Position numbers and translations under genes: made by a program. 64,000 nt of DNA from Luteibacter sp. GTDB lineage: Bacteria; Pseudomonadota; Gammaproteobacteria; Xanthomonadales; Rhodanobacteraceae. The notes under the pieces were generated by a model. It was not told where the DNA came from, did not search any database, and saw nothing but the letters and a program-made list of their open reading frames with translations. This document shows positions 50,632-59,700 of the stretch, piece by piece. Each line of letters begins with the position of its first letter. Position 1 is the first letter of the stretch. The stretch covers positions 62,001-126,000 of the forward strand of contig NZ_WNDO01000002.1 in the NCBI RefSeq assembly GCF_009912395.1, in the 5' to 3' direction.

Positions 50632-50942
50632 GCGGCGTCCTCCAGGCGTTGCTGGTGCATGTGGTCGAGGTAGGCGTCCACGCGGCTGGCGTGCTTCGCG
50701 GTCTTGCCCTGGTGGGCGAACCGGGTGAACGCCGCACGCAGCGCGTCGATTGCCGTGTCGTAGCGGTCGATCAGGTGATCGTCTTCGGGTGTGCGGTCGC
50801 GCAGCGGGAGGCCGCGCGATAGTAGTAGACGCATCAGCACGTCGGTATCAGCGCCATCGAAGATGAAGGCCTCGACGTAGCGCGGCATCCCCATCATTTC
50901 CTCGATGGCCTGCTCGTATTCGTCTTCCGAGTAGCGGCTCAT
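50628..50942 (-). CDS. Small phage protein
   Basis: 104 aa, acidic N terminus (MSRYSEDEYEQAIEEMMGMP) and helical remainder with FIFDGADTDVLMRLLLSRGL. 4-bp overlaps with both neighbours. Function unknown. Confidence 0.55.
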   Translation of the reverse strand: MSRYSEDEYEQAIEEMMGMPRYVEAFIFDGADTDVLMRLLLSRGLPLRDRTPEDDHLIDRYDTAIDALRAAFTRFAHQGKTAKHASRVDAYLDHMHQQRLEDAA

Positions 50943-51190
50943 GCCTGCTCTCCCAGGCCGTAACGCTGGAGGGCTTCGATATCGCTGCGCAGACGCGCAT
51001 GCAGCGCCCGGTTCTCGGCAATCGGCATCAGGTTGAGGATGACCTTCGCCGTTTCGACGAGACGTTCAACCGCGTGCTCCTTCGCGATGGCATCCGGACC
51101 CTTGCGCGTGAGAGAAACCTGCGCGCCGTCGAGTTCGAACGGAATCGGGGGGAGGTCTAAGGGGTGGTGACCGGTGATGAGGCGATGCAT
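50939..51190 (-). CDS. Small phage protein
   Basis: 83 aa from the ATG at 51190. FELDGAQVSLTRKGPDAIAK and ERLVETAKVILNLMPIAENR. Helical, with no known domain. Confidence 0.5.
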   Translation of the reverse strand: MHRLITGHHPLDLPPIPFELDGAQVSLTRKGPDAIAKEHAVERLVETAKVILNLMPIAENRALHARLRSDIEALQRYGLGEQA

Positions 51191-51192
51191 CG

Positions 51193-51504
51193 CTATGCCC
51201 TCACTCGAGGCACGTCGGGGATGCCCCATTCGTCCAGACGTTCATTGACGAGGCCGAACTTGTAGGCATGCCCGCCAAGGGTCTGAAATGCATCAAGCGC
51301 GGCGTATTCCCCGAGCTTGTTCAACCTTTCGCAGGACTCGCGAATGGCGATGGCCTGGAATCCGAGGCCAGCACCTGCGACCTGATGGAGCCGCGCCATG
51401 AAGCGGGCCTGCTCGTCCGAGTCAAGCTCCCAGAAGCATTCCGCGAGTTGGTCGGGCGTCAGGTGTGCTTCGGCCGTGACGGTGATGTACCGGCTGTCGC
51501 TCAT
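51193..51504 (-). CDS. Small phage protein
   Basis: 103 aa from the ATG at 51504, overlapping the previous stop by 4 bp. AEAHLTPDQLAECFWELDSD, EQARFMARLHQVAG and ESCERLNKLGEYAALDAFQT are typical of proteins seen in many lambdoid early regions. Function unknown. Confidence 0.55.
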   Translation of the reverse strand: MSDSRYITVTAEAHLTPDQLAECFWELDSDEQARFMARLHQVAGAGLGFQAIAIRESCERLNKLGEYAALDAFQTLGGHAYKFGLVNERLDEWGIPDVPRVRA

Positions 51505-51776
51505 ACGAGTCCCACCGCGCGGCCGAGAACGCCCATGACGGTCGTGGCTGCCAGAAGCGCAAACACCAGCGAAGGCGGGCGGCCGTTCATGGTCGTGGCG
51601 ATGCGCTGCACGCGGTTCTGCCACATGCGGCGGGCGCCGACTTCGGCCATGTGGGCCGTGGGGTAGGTGAGGGAGGTCCGCGCGATCGTCTCGAAGGTCT
51701 TCGAATCGATCACCTCGCCGCGGAAGTCGCGGCCGGCCGGCTGGGCCTGAAACTGGATTTCCTGCTGGTCAAACAT
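51501..51776 (-). CDS. First protein of the leftward early operon, one membrane helix
   Basis: 91 aa from the ATG at 51776. Polar N-terminal domain (FDQQEIQFQAQPAGRDFRGE) and a single C-terminal transmembrane helix (LVFALLAATTVMGVLGRA). It is the promoter-proximal gene, 32 bp from the repressor operator, so it is made early after induction. Function unknown. Confidence 0.6.
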   Translation of the reverse strand: MFDQQEIQFQAQPAGRDFRGEVIDSKTFETIARTSLTYPTAHMAEVGARRMWQNRVQRIATTMNGRPPSLVFALLAATTVMGVLGRAVGLV

Positions 51777-51807
51777 ATGCACCCCCGTGCTGTTGATGGG
51801 TGCAAGG

Positions 51808-51835
51808 TAAAGCAATGCTTGTTTAAATACAAGCA
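51808..51835. promoter_or_regulatory. Phage operator OL-like, controls leftward early operon
   Basis: TGCTTGT-N6-ACAAGCA (51816-51835) preceded by TAAAGCAA. The 15-mer TAAAGCAATGCTTGT (51808-51822) is identical to one in the operator between repressor and Cro-like genes (53522-53536). It stands just upstream of the first leftward early gene, where OL is expected. Confidence 0.75.
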
Positions 51836-51903
51836 GTGGTTGGTCCGCAGTACAAGCGACGCTTTAATCGTTTAGCTGACGTTCAGCTTTTCCGCGCAGG
51901 CAA

Positions 51904-51930
51904 AGAAAAGCCCCGCACGGGGGCGGGGCT
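51904..51930 (-). terminator. Terminator of the repeat-protein gene
   Basis: Stem GCCCCGC/GCGGGGC (51910-51916, 51923-51929) with CTTTTCTTT on the minus-strand side. It separates the 115-aa gene from the leftward early operon promoter. Confidence 0.85.
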
Positions 51931-51953
51931 TCCGGCTGCCTAGGGCGCGCGGG

Positions 51954-52301
51954 TCAGTTGCAGTACGTCGTATTCCCGATGACGGTGCAGCTGGTGCCGT
52001 CGCTCCCGTAGACTGTGTTCCCAATCTGCTGGTAGGAGTTGCCCTGGTTGTCGTACGTCGTGTTGCCGATGCGCTGGGTGGAATAGCCGTCGTTACCGTA
52101 GGTGTTGTTGCCGATCTGCGTGTCGGTGACACCGTTGCTGTAGTAGGTGTTGTTCCCGATCTGCTGGGCGGTCACGCCGTTGGAGCCGTACGTGATGTTG
52201 CCGATTTGCTGGTACGACGTAGGGGGTGGGGGAGGGGCGAACTGCGCCTGCGCCGCACCGGCTACGAGCCCAAGAACCACCACGCTTGCGATTCGCTTCA
52301 T
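51954..52301 (-). CDS. Secreted protein of 15-residue tandem repeats
   Basis: 115 aa with a signal peptide (MKRIASVVVLGLVAGAAQAQ) and a short Pro-rich linker. Nearly all the mature part is six repeats of about 15 residues, each built on Q-x-I-G-N-x-T-Y-x-x-x-G (for example QQIGNNTYYSNGVT). The last two repeats carry cysteines (TSCTVIGNTTYCN). The regular pattern suggests a small beta-solenoid, somewhat like curli repeats. It has its own terminator and lies between the operator and the repressor-side genes, so it is probably a moron expressed in the lysogen. Confidence 0.75.
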   Translation of the reverse strand: MKRIASVVVLGLVAGAAQAQFAPPPPPTSYQQIGNITYGSNGVTAQQIGNNTYYSNGVTDTQIGNNTYGNDGYSTQRIGNTTYDNQGNSYQQIGNTVYGSDGTSCTVIGNTTYCN

Positions 52302-52323
52302 AACGCGCTCCCCCTCGGTTAGG

Positions 52324-52962
52324 TCACTTCGGTCCTGACCAGGTCTTCACCAACACGCGCACGTACTCGAGATCCTTGTTCGAGCATTCGCGAAGCCCTG
52401 GTTTTTTTAAAACTTCTTTCACGAAACTGACGATCAGGCTGTCCGCCATACCCTTCTTTTTCTGGGTGATCTTGATGTAAGCCAGGTGCCGCTTCCGCGT
52501 GGCTTCGCTTTCCTCGTTTTCGTAGGTCGGGCTTAGGCGCGCCAACCACTTGGAGAGATATGCGATCGCGTCGGGGTAGGCCGCGGCCGGAATCAGGCGG
52601 TACTGCGGGACGACCATGTGCCGCAACAGCTGGTTCCACACGAACTGGTGGGACTTACCGCTCTTGGTGCAGATATCGGCCACCATCTCCTTCAGCGTGG
52701 CCGCTTCGCGATCCGAGATGTGCACCGCGCCAGGCTTCACTTCGGCCACCACTTTGCGAGTGGTCTTTACGACGTTGATCGAGATCTGGTTGTTCGACCC
52801 GATCACCGCCGCGCTCCCGTTGCCCGTCAGCGACAGCACTTGCGCGGCCTCTCCCTTCCGTTTTGCTCCCTCATGCCTCGGGAAAGGAACCACGTTCCCC
52901 TCCCGCGACATCTTGCGAATTAGCGACTCAAGCTTTTCTTCAGCGTCCCGCTCAACCGACAT
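52324..52962 (-). CDS. Phage regulatory protein with ORF6C-like domain
   Basis: 212 aa. The middle part ADICTKSGKSHQFVWNQLLR-HMVVPQYRLIPAAAYPDAIA resembles the ORF6C domain of phage antirepressor-like proteins; the N-terminal half has AAVIGSNNQISINVV. It is 13 bp downstream of the repressor gene and co-oriented, so probably expressed in the lysogen and involved in immunity. Confidence 0.65.
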   Translation of the reverse strand: MSVERDAEEKLESLIRKMSREGNVVPFPRHEGAKRKGEAAQVLSLTGNGSAAVIGSNNQISINVVKTTRKVVAEVKPGAVHISDREAATLKEMVADICTKSGKSHQFVWNQLLRHMVVPQYRLIPAAAYPDAIAYLSKWLARLSPTYENEESEATRKRHLAYIKITQKKKGMADSLIVSFVKEVLKKPGLRECSNKDLEYVRVLVKTWSGPK

Positions 52963-52975
52963 TTCAATCCCCTTT

Positions 52976-53461
52976 TCAGTCGGTAACGGTGGCCCCTCCT
53001 AGAACACGCAGCATCCGCGACACGGTTCTCTCCGCCTGACTCACGCCCTGGCCCTCGAGGATCAGGTCATAGACAGCGAGAACCAGTTCAGCGCGTTGCT
53101 CGGCAGGCACCGCAACCTTCGTTCTGTCCAACACGCGCTCCGTTACAACTAGCGCAGCACGCAACGTATCCGTCGACGGTCTCATTTCGTCAGACGGAAC
53201 CTCACCCTCCACTACATCGGCAGGGCTGGCCAGATCTTCACCGTGGAAATACGACAAGGGCTTGCCTGTAAGGCGCGCAAGGGTGCGGAAGTGTTTCTTG
53301 TCGATCCGCCCTGTCCGTAGCCAGCCACCGACTGCCTGGTCCGACACCCCGGTCTGCTCGGCGATGTATCGCTGGGTCAGCCGCGTCGGAGCCTCGGCGA
53401 TAGCCGTTTTCAGGCGGGCGCGGAGCCGCTGGAGCTTCAGGTCGTCGTCTTGCTTGGCCAT
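52976..53461 (-). CDS. Phage repressor (XRE family, CI-like)
   Basis: 161 aa from the ATG at 53461. The N-terminal HTH is TQRYIAEQTGVSDQAVGGWL followed by GRIDKKHFRTLARLTGKPLS. The C-terminal part (about 90-155) is helical and has no Ser-Lys peptidase motif, so induction would not use RecA-driven self-cleavage. It is divergent from the Cro-like gene across a large palindrome, its probable operator. Confidence 0.82.
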   Translation of the reverse strand: MAKQDDDLKLQRLRARLKTAIAEAPTRLTQRYIAEQTGVSDQAVGGWLRTGRIDKKHFRTLARLTGKPLSYFHGEDLASPADVVEGEVPSDEMRPSTDTLRAALVVTERVLDRTKVAVPAEQRAELVLAVYDLILEGQGVSQAERTVSRMLRVLGGATVTD

Positions 53462-53520
53462 GCGGGGATGATCCCGGCGGCCGCCAGTGGGGGACAAGCA
53501 ACCGGCGCTTTCACCTCTAA

Positions 53521-53559
53521 CTAAAGCAATGCTTGTATCTAGATCAAGCATTGGTTTAG
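53521..53559. promoter_or_regulatory. Phage operator OR-like between repressor and Cro-like genes
   Basis: A 39-bp palindrome: left arm CTAAAGCAATGCTTG (53521-53535), 9-bp spacer, right arm CAAGCATTGGTTTAG (53545-53559), with one mismatch. It overlaps the region where both divergent promoters must lie. It shares a 15-bp identical core with the element at 51808. Confidence 0.85.
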
Positions 53560-53569
53560 CATCGGCGCC

Positions 53570-53947
53570 ATGAACCCTATCGAACGAGCGATCAAGCTGC
53601 TGGGAACGCAGACCGCCCTGGCCAACGCCATCGGCGCCTCTCCCCAGCAAGTCCAACAGTGGCTCGCCGGCACCCGGCCTGTCCCCCATGAGCGCTGTCC
53701 TCGCATCGAGGTCGCCACCGAGGGCCAGGTCCGCTGCGAAGAGATCCGCGCCGACGTCGACTGGCTCCGCGACGCCAGCGGGCGCGCCACCGGTTACCGG
53801 GTGCAGCTTTGCTCGGCGGCGGGGAAGAGGGGGAAGAAGGTCGGCGGTGACGTGGCGGCGGCTCATTCCGCTCAAGCTACGCGCCCGGTTACCACCCCCA
53901 AAAGCCCTCGCGTCAAGGGGCGGCAAGGGGAGGTGGCCCATGGATAA
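53570..53947 (+). CDS. Cro/YdaS-like phage DNA-binding protein
   Basis: 125 aa. Compact HTH in IERAIKLLGTQTALANAIGA and SPQQVQQWLAGTRPVPHERC, typical of the YdaS/Cro family that senses entry into lytic growth. The tail is Arg/Lys/Ala-rich. First gene of the rightward operon, 11 bp after the operator palindrome. Confidence 0.82.
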   Translation: MNPIERAIKLLGTQTALANAIGASPQQVQQWLAGTRPVPHERCPRIEVATEGQVRCEEIRADVDWLRDASGRATGYRVQLCSAAGKRGKKVGGDVAAAHSAQATRPVTTPKSPRVKGRQGEVAHG

Positions 53948-54437
53948 CCAGCTTGCGGCCTGGCTGCAGCGCGGCCATCAGGCCTTGCTGGCCACCTTCC
54001 CGCCGCGGACGCGCAAGCAGTTCGCCTCGCTGATGCTGGAGACGGGGCTATGGAGCCCTGCGCGGCTCAGCCTCGACTCCGCCATCGCCCGCGTCGGCGA
54101 CTGCCTGAACCCCCAGAACGGGGGAGGGCAGCGCTTCGGCATCGCGGAACTGTGGCTCTGGATGCGCGAGAGCGGCAACCACGCCTTGTACGACGCGATG
54201 TCGGATGACCTCGGCTATCGCACGGAACCCATCCCGAGCGAGCAGCGGCAGCAGGAGCTGCTTTCCCGCATCGACGATCGCTTAGCCACGGTCCTAAGCG
54301 AAATCGCCGACCTCAAGGCGCTACGCGAGCAGCTGACCAACCGGTCGCCCACTCCCACCACCACCGCCGCCCCGGCGCTCTCGGTCGTGCGCTTCAGCCG
54401 CGACCACGCCGACGACACCACTACGGAGGGTTTCTGA
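53940..54437 (+). CDS. Phage early regulator-like protein (CII position)
   Basis: 165 aa from the ATG at 53940, overlapping the Cro-like gene by 8 bp (GAGGT upstream). AWLQRGHQALLATFPPRTRK, ALYDAMSDDLGYRTEP, then a C-terminal coiled coil (LLSRIDDRLATVLSEIADLK) and a Thr/Pro-rich tail. It occupies the position of lambda cII, but no motif proves that function. Confidence 0.6.
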   Translation: MDNQLAAWLQRGHQALLATFPPRTRKQFASLMLETGLWSPARLSLDSAIARVGDCLNPQNGGGQRFGIAELWLWMRESGNHALYDAMSDDLGYRTEPIPSEQRQQELLSRIDDRLATVLSEIADLKALREQLTNRSPTPTTTAAPALSVVRFSRDHADDTTTEGF

Positions 54438-54751
54438 TGCGCCACCACGCTGCCTTGTGGCAGTCCCGCGCCGACGGCGAATACCGCCGCTGCGCGCGCT
54501 GCGAAAAACTGGGGTATGGCGAGGATGCATGGCATCCGGCGACGCCGGAATTTTTTCCCGTCGTGAACGGCCGTATTCGATTCGGCCGGTGCCGCGCGTG
54601 TCATAGCGAGGTCATGCAGCATCGCTGCGGCGTCGTATCGCAGGAAGCGACGCCCGCGCGGGGCAACGTTGTCAACCTCTTCAAGTCGCCCTTGTGCCAC
54701 GTCTTTACGATCCCGCACCACATCGAGCGTCTGGCGGTGGCCCATGGCTGA
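54437..54751 (+). CDS. Small phage zinc-finger protein
   Basis: 104 aa. RRCARCEKLGYGEDAWHPAT and RFGRCRACHSEVMQHRCG give two C-x2-C pairs, a likely zinc site. Starts 1 bp before the end of the previous gene and overlaps the methyltransferase start by 8 bp. Confidence 0.6.
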   Translation: MRHHAALWQSRADGEYRRCARCEKLGYGEDAWHPATPEFFPVVNGRIRFGRCRACHSEVMQHRCGVVSQEATPARGNVVNLFKSPLCHVFTIPHHIERLAVAHG

Positions 54752-56504
54752 CGGCGGCGGCTCGCAGCACGCATTCAACTTCCCGCATAAGCAGCTGGTG
54801 TCGGCGCTTCGTCCAGGAGAGATCGTTATCGATTTCTTCGCCGGTGGCGGCGGCGCCAGTGAGGCGCTGAAGCAGGCTCTCGGCCGTGATCCTGACATCG
54901 CCGTGAACCATGATCCGTTCGCCATCGGCATGCATGCGGCGAACCATCCGTTCACCCGCCACCTCCCGGCGGATGTCTGGACCGTCGATGTCCTTGGCGA
55001 GGTTGCTTGGCGAGTCGTCGGCTGGTTCCACGCGTCGCCGGACTGCACCGATTTCAGCCAGGCAAAGGGCGGTCAGCCGCGCAGCAAGGCAACGCGGTCC
55101 CTGTCGTGGGTTGTCCTGAAGGTCGCTGGGAAGCTGGCCCAGGTGGGACGTGCGCCGCGCATCATCAGCCTCGAGAACGTCAAGCAGATCCTGAAGTGGG
55201 ATCCACTGGTTGCCAAGCGGGACAAGGCGACGGGTCGCGTCGTGACGCTCGATATGGTTCCGAAGGTGGACGAGGCCGGCAGGGCCGTCCTGCGACGCGG
55301 CAAGCCGGTCATGGTGAACCGCGTCTCCAGCAAGGGCGAGCAGGTTCCTCGTCGGAACCAGTTCCTTGTGCCGGATAAACGGCGCATGGGACGGACTTGG
55401 AATCAGTTCGTGGCCGCGTTGCGGGCGCTCGGGTACGACGTGGAATGGAGAGTCATCAGGGCGCGCGACTTCGGCGCCGGCACGACCCGCGAGCGCCTTT
55501 TCATGATCGCCCGCTGCGATGGTGCTCCGATCCGCTGGCCTGAGCCAACGCATGGCCCCGGCCGCGCGAATCCTTACGTCGGCATGGTGCCACACATCAA
55601 CTGGAACAACCTCGGCCGGAGCATCTTCGGTCGGAAGCGCCCGCTCGTGCGCAAGACGATCCTGCGAGTCCTTGACGGCGCACAGCGTGGACATTGGCCG
55701 CAGCCGTATCTCGATGCCATGCAGGCGCTGTTGGAAGGGCGTGAGCCGCGCCTACTGCTTAACGAGGAAGAGGCACGCGACATCCTCGCCGCGATGCCGG
55801 ACCTGGACGCCATGGTGATGGCCGTGGGCGGCGGTGGCGTGGCGCATGGAGCGAAGGCGCCGGGTCCGACGATCACGAAGGGCGGCAACGGTGCTTCCCC
55901 GCATCTGTTCCGTCCCGCCCTCATGCCTCTGTTGCTCGGCACACAGGGTTCGGCAGCGGCAAAGCCCGTCGACGGTCCGGCCGGCACATTCACCACTGGT
56001 GGAGCGACCAACAAGGCCCATCCGGGCTGCGCTCGGCCGCAGCTGTTCCAGCCGATCATCACGCCCTATTACGGAAGCGGCAGCGGTACGACTGGAATGC
56101 CGGTTTCGCGGCCCATGCCGGCTGCAACCACCAGGGCACGGTTCAGCGTCGCGGAGCCTGTGATCGTGTCGACGTGCAACTCGAATGGGTCTGACCGCGG
56201 GCGCGTCGCTTCGGAATCTCTGCCGACGGTCACGACGGCAAAGGGTGGGGATTTCGCTGTAGCGGTTCCCGTGCTGGTTGAGTACCGCATCGACATCCTC
56301 TATCGGATGCTCGACGCCCCGGAGTTGTTCGCCGCTCAGGGATTCCCCAAGGGTTACATCATCGATAGGACCGCCGATGGCACGCGCCTGAAGGTCCACC
56401 AGTCCATAGGCATGTGTGGGAACTCCGTGAGCCCGCCACCGCTGCGCGCGATCGCCGAGGCGAACCTCGACAGCATGCCGGAAGACATGGCGGTGGCGGC
56501 ATGA
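54744..56504 (+). CDS. Phage DNA cytosine-C5 methyltransferase
   Basis: 586 aa from the ATG at 54744. Motif I IDFFAGGGGASEAL (30-43), catalytic region ASPDC101TDFS in place of the usual PPCQ, ENV motif in SLENV (142-146), and RDFGAGTTRERLFMIA (motif VIII region). A very long target-recognition insert (about 220-480, Gly/Thr-rich) precedes the C-terminal motifs RMLDAPELFAAQGFPKGY and MCGNSVSPPPLRAI (motifs IX-X). It would protect phage DNA from host restriction. It is coupled to the next two genes by ATGA overlaps. Confidence 0.9.
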   Translation: MADGGGSQHAFNFPHKQLVSALRPGEIVIDFFAGGGGASEALKQALGRDPDIAVNHDPFAIGMHAANHPFTRHLPADVWTVDVLGEVAWRVVGWFHASPDCTDFSQAKGGQPRSKATRSLSWVVLKVAGKLAQVGRAPRIISLENVKQILKWDPLVAKRDKATGRVVTLDMVPKVDEAGRAVLRRGKPVMVNRVSSKGEQVPRRNQFLVPDKRRMGRTWNQFVAALRALGYDVEWRVIRARDFGAGTTRERLFMIARCDGAPIRWPEPTHGPGRANPYVGMVPHINWNNLGRSIFGRKRPLVRKTILRVLDGAQRGHWPQPYLDAMQALLEGREPRLLLNEEEARDILAAMPDLDAMVMAVGGGGVAHGAKAPGPTITKGGNGASPHLFRPALMPLLLGTQGSAAAKPVDGPAGTFTTGGATNKAHPGCARPQLFQPIITPYYGSGSGTTGMPVSRPMPAATTRARFSVAEPVIVSTCNSNGSDRGRVASESLPTVTTAKGGDFAVAVPVLVEYRIDILYRMLDAPELFAAQGFPKGYIIDRTADGTRLKVHQSIGMCGNSVSPPPLRAIAEANLDSMPEDMAVAA

Positions 56505-56713
56505 AGGCGAGCATGAGCCCCCAGGATCTCATCGCCGAGGTTCTAGGCACCGACGTCCTGACGGTCAGCGAGATCGCCGGCCGTGCCCGCATGAACGAGA
56601 TGGGCGCGCAGAGCGCCGTCCGCGCCATGCAAAAGCGCGGCGTCGTAATTCGGATCGCCCAGAAGAAAGGCCTCCCCGACAAGTTCCGGATGGTCGTGAG
56701 GTCGCCGGCATGA
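56501..56713 (+). CDS. Small winged-helix phage protein
   Basis: 70 aa from the ATG at 56501 (ATGA overlap with the methyltransferase stop). SPQDLIAEVLGTDVLTVSEI, AGRARMNEMGAQSAVRAMQK and RGVVIRIAQ form a winged-helix domain. It sits between two DNA-modifying enzymes with 4-bp overlaps on both sides and may help target them. Confidence 0.65.
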   Translation: MKASMSPQDLIAEVLGTDVLTVSEIAGRARMNEMGAQSAVRAMQKRGVVIRIAQKKGLPDKFRMVVRSPA

Positions 56714-59700
56714 ACGATGCCTATCGGGAATTCCTCGAGGCGAAGGTCTGCACGGCGCCGGAGAACGGCTTCGAGGTCGATCCAGCGCTCGTCAACCCCC
56801 GCATGAAGCCGCATTGCCGCGCCATCGTGCCGTGGCTGCTCCAAGGCGGCCGGCGTGCACTGTTCGCCAGCTTCGGCCTGCACAAGACCGTGATCCAGCT
56901 GGAGGCCGTGCGCCTGGCCAGCGACCACGTCGGTGGGCGAGGCCTCATCGTGCTGCCGCTGGGCGTGCGCCAGGAGTTCCGCCGCGATGCCGTCGAACGT
57001 CTGGGCTGGGCCGAGCCGCCGCGGTTCATTCGGCGCATCGAGGAAGCCGACGCGACCGGCGTGTACCTGACGAATTACGAGACCGTGCGGGACGGCAAGC
57101 TCGACCCGCGACATTTCGACGCCACCAGCCTGGACGAGGCGGATTGCCTGCGTGGATTCGGGGGGAGCAAGACGTTCCGCGAGTTCATGGCGGTCTTCGC
57201 CGGCGACGATCGCGCGGCAGGCGTGCGCACGGACGGCATCCGTTACCGGTTCGTCGCCACGGCGACGCCGAGCCCCAACGACTACATCGAACTCCTGGCC
57301 TACGCCGCCTATCTCGGCATCATGGATGTCGCGGCCGCGAAGACGCGCTTCTTCAAGCGCAACAGCGAGAAGGCCGACCACCTGACGCTGCACCCGCACA
57401 AGGAAGAGGAATTCTGGCTGTGGGTCGCCTCCTGGGCACTGTTTGTGCAGCGACCCTCCGACCTCGGGTTCAGCGACGAGGGCTACACGCTGCCCGAACT
57501 GGATGTCCGCTGGCACGAGATCCCGACCAACCATGCCGATGCTGGCGCGGAGAAGGACGGACAGGGCCGGCTGTTCCGTAACGCCGCTATCGGTGTGCAG
57601 GATGCCGCGCGGGAGAAGCGCGAGAGCCTGCCAGCACGCATGGCCAAGCTGCAGGAGATCCGCGCCGAGGATCTGACGGCCCACCGAATCCTCTGGCACG
57701 ACCTCGAGGACGAACGCCGGGCGCTGGAACGCATGCTTCCGCGAGCCACCTATGGCCATTGGCAGGAGTATCAGGACGGCCATCCCGCCGGCCTCGAGTT
57801 GTTCGAACGCCATTACAGCGCGTTGCCCTACAACGACGGGCGGGAGCGGGACCGCTTCGCCGGTCCCGGCTACAAGACGGTCCTGCTGACTCCTGACCAC
57901 CGGGCGCTGTTCGTGTGGCGGAAGTTCATCGACGACTCCGGTCAGGAGGGCGTCAACTGCGCCGTATTTCGGAATGAAGGCCCTGTCCTGTCCTCTGAAT
58001 TGATCCGTGAGGCCATGGCGATCGCTTGGCTCCGCTGGCCAGGCCAGCGCCTTTACACGTACGTCAATGCGAAGAAGGTCGAGTCCTCCAATCCGGGATA
58101 CTGCTTTCAGATGGCCGGATGGCGCAAATGCGGAACATCCAAGACCCGCGGCCTGGTGATCCTGGAGGCACTTCCCGGTGCCGAGGTGCCGGTTGTCGAG
58201 CGGCGCGTGGCATCGGCCAGTGTCTACGGTTCTCAGGATCTCGAAGAGCGCGAGCAGACCATCATCGATTTCAGCGACGGCAAGTTCAGCGAGCTGGCGG
58301 CGAAGCCCGTCATCGCCGGCGCCGGCTGCAACTTCCAACGGCATTGCGCCTGGGCCGTCTTCCTCGGCATCGGGTTCAAGTTCCGCGACTTCATCCAGGC
58401 CATTCACCGCATCCAGCGCTTCGGCCAGACCCGGGCCGTCCGCATCGACCTGATCTACACCGAGGCGGAGCGTGAGGTCCGGCAGCAGCTGGAGCGGAAG
58501 TGGAACCAGCACAACCGCATGGCGGACAAGATGAGCAACATCATTCGAGAGTTCGGCCTGGCCCATGCCGCCATGGCCAGCAAGCTGGCACGATCGCTCG
58601 GCGTGGAGCGCGTCGAGGCCTCGGGCGAGCGCTACACCGTCGTGAACAACGACTGCGTCGATGAGACGCGGCGTATGGGCGCCGACAGCGTGCACCTGAT
58701 CGTGACCAGCATCCCGTTCGGGACGCAGTACGAATACAGCTCCAACTACAGCGACTTCGGCCACACGGACGACAACGCCCACTTCTGGCGGCAGATGGAC
58801 TTCCTCATTCCGGAGTTGCTGCGCGTGCTGCAACCAGGGCGCGTCGCTGCGATCCACGTCAAGGACCGGATCACTCCGGGCGGGATCAACGGGTTCGGCT
58901 TTCAGACCGTGCAGCCCTTCAGCGACGAGTGCGTGGCGGCCTTCCAGAAGCACGGCTTCGCCTTCCTGGCCAGGAAGACCATCGTTACCGACGTGGTCCG
59001 CGAGAACAACCAGACCTATCGCCTGGGCTGGACCGAGCAGTGCAAGGACGGATCGCGCATGGGCGCCGGCATGCCGGAATACCTCCTGATCTTCCGCAAG
59101 CCGCCGACCGACCGCAGCAACGGCTATGCCGACCTGCCGGTGGTGAAGGACAAGGCGACGTACACGCGCCCGCGCTGGCAGTTCGACGCCCACGGCTTCA
59201 TGCGCTCCAGCGGGGACCGCCCGCTCATGCCGGAAGAGTTGGAGGGCCTGGATCAGGCCGCCATCTTCAAGCTGTTCAAGCGCCACAGCCTGGAGAGCGT
59301 CTACGACTTCCGCCACGACGTCCGCATCGCGGAGGCCGTTGATCGCTCCGGCTGGCTGCCGACCACCTTCATGCTGTTGCAGCCCCAAAGCTGGCACCCC
59401 GATGTCTGGACCGACATCACGCGCATGCGGACGCTCAACAGCACGCAGGCGGCGAAGGGTAAGGAACAGCACCTCTGCCCGCTGCAGTTCGACATCGTCG
59501 AGCGCGCGATCGAGCAGTACTCCATGCCTGACGAGGTGGTCTACGACCCCTTCGCCGGTCTCGGCACCGTGCCCTACATGGCCGTGAAGATGGGCCGCTA
59601 CGGCCGCGGCTGCGAACTGGCGAACCTGTACTTCCTCGATGCCTGCGGCTACTGCGCGGGCGCGGAGCGCGGCCTCTCGATGCCGGGCCTGTTCGACGCA

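Noticed and set aside
56359-59472. A 1037-codon open frame on the strand opposite the helicase-methyltransferase
   Set aside because: The composition (Arg/Leu/Val/His-rich) has no domain and mirrors the codon pattern of the real gene. The plus-strand frame has all catalytic motifs.
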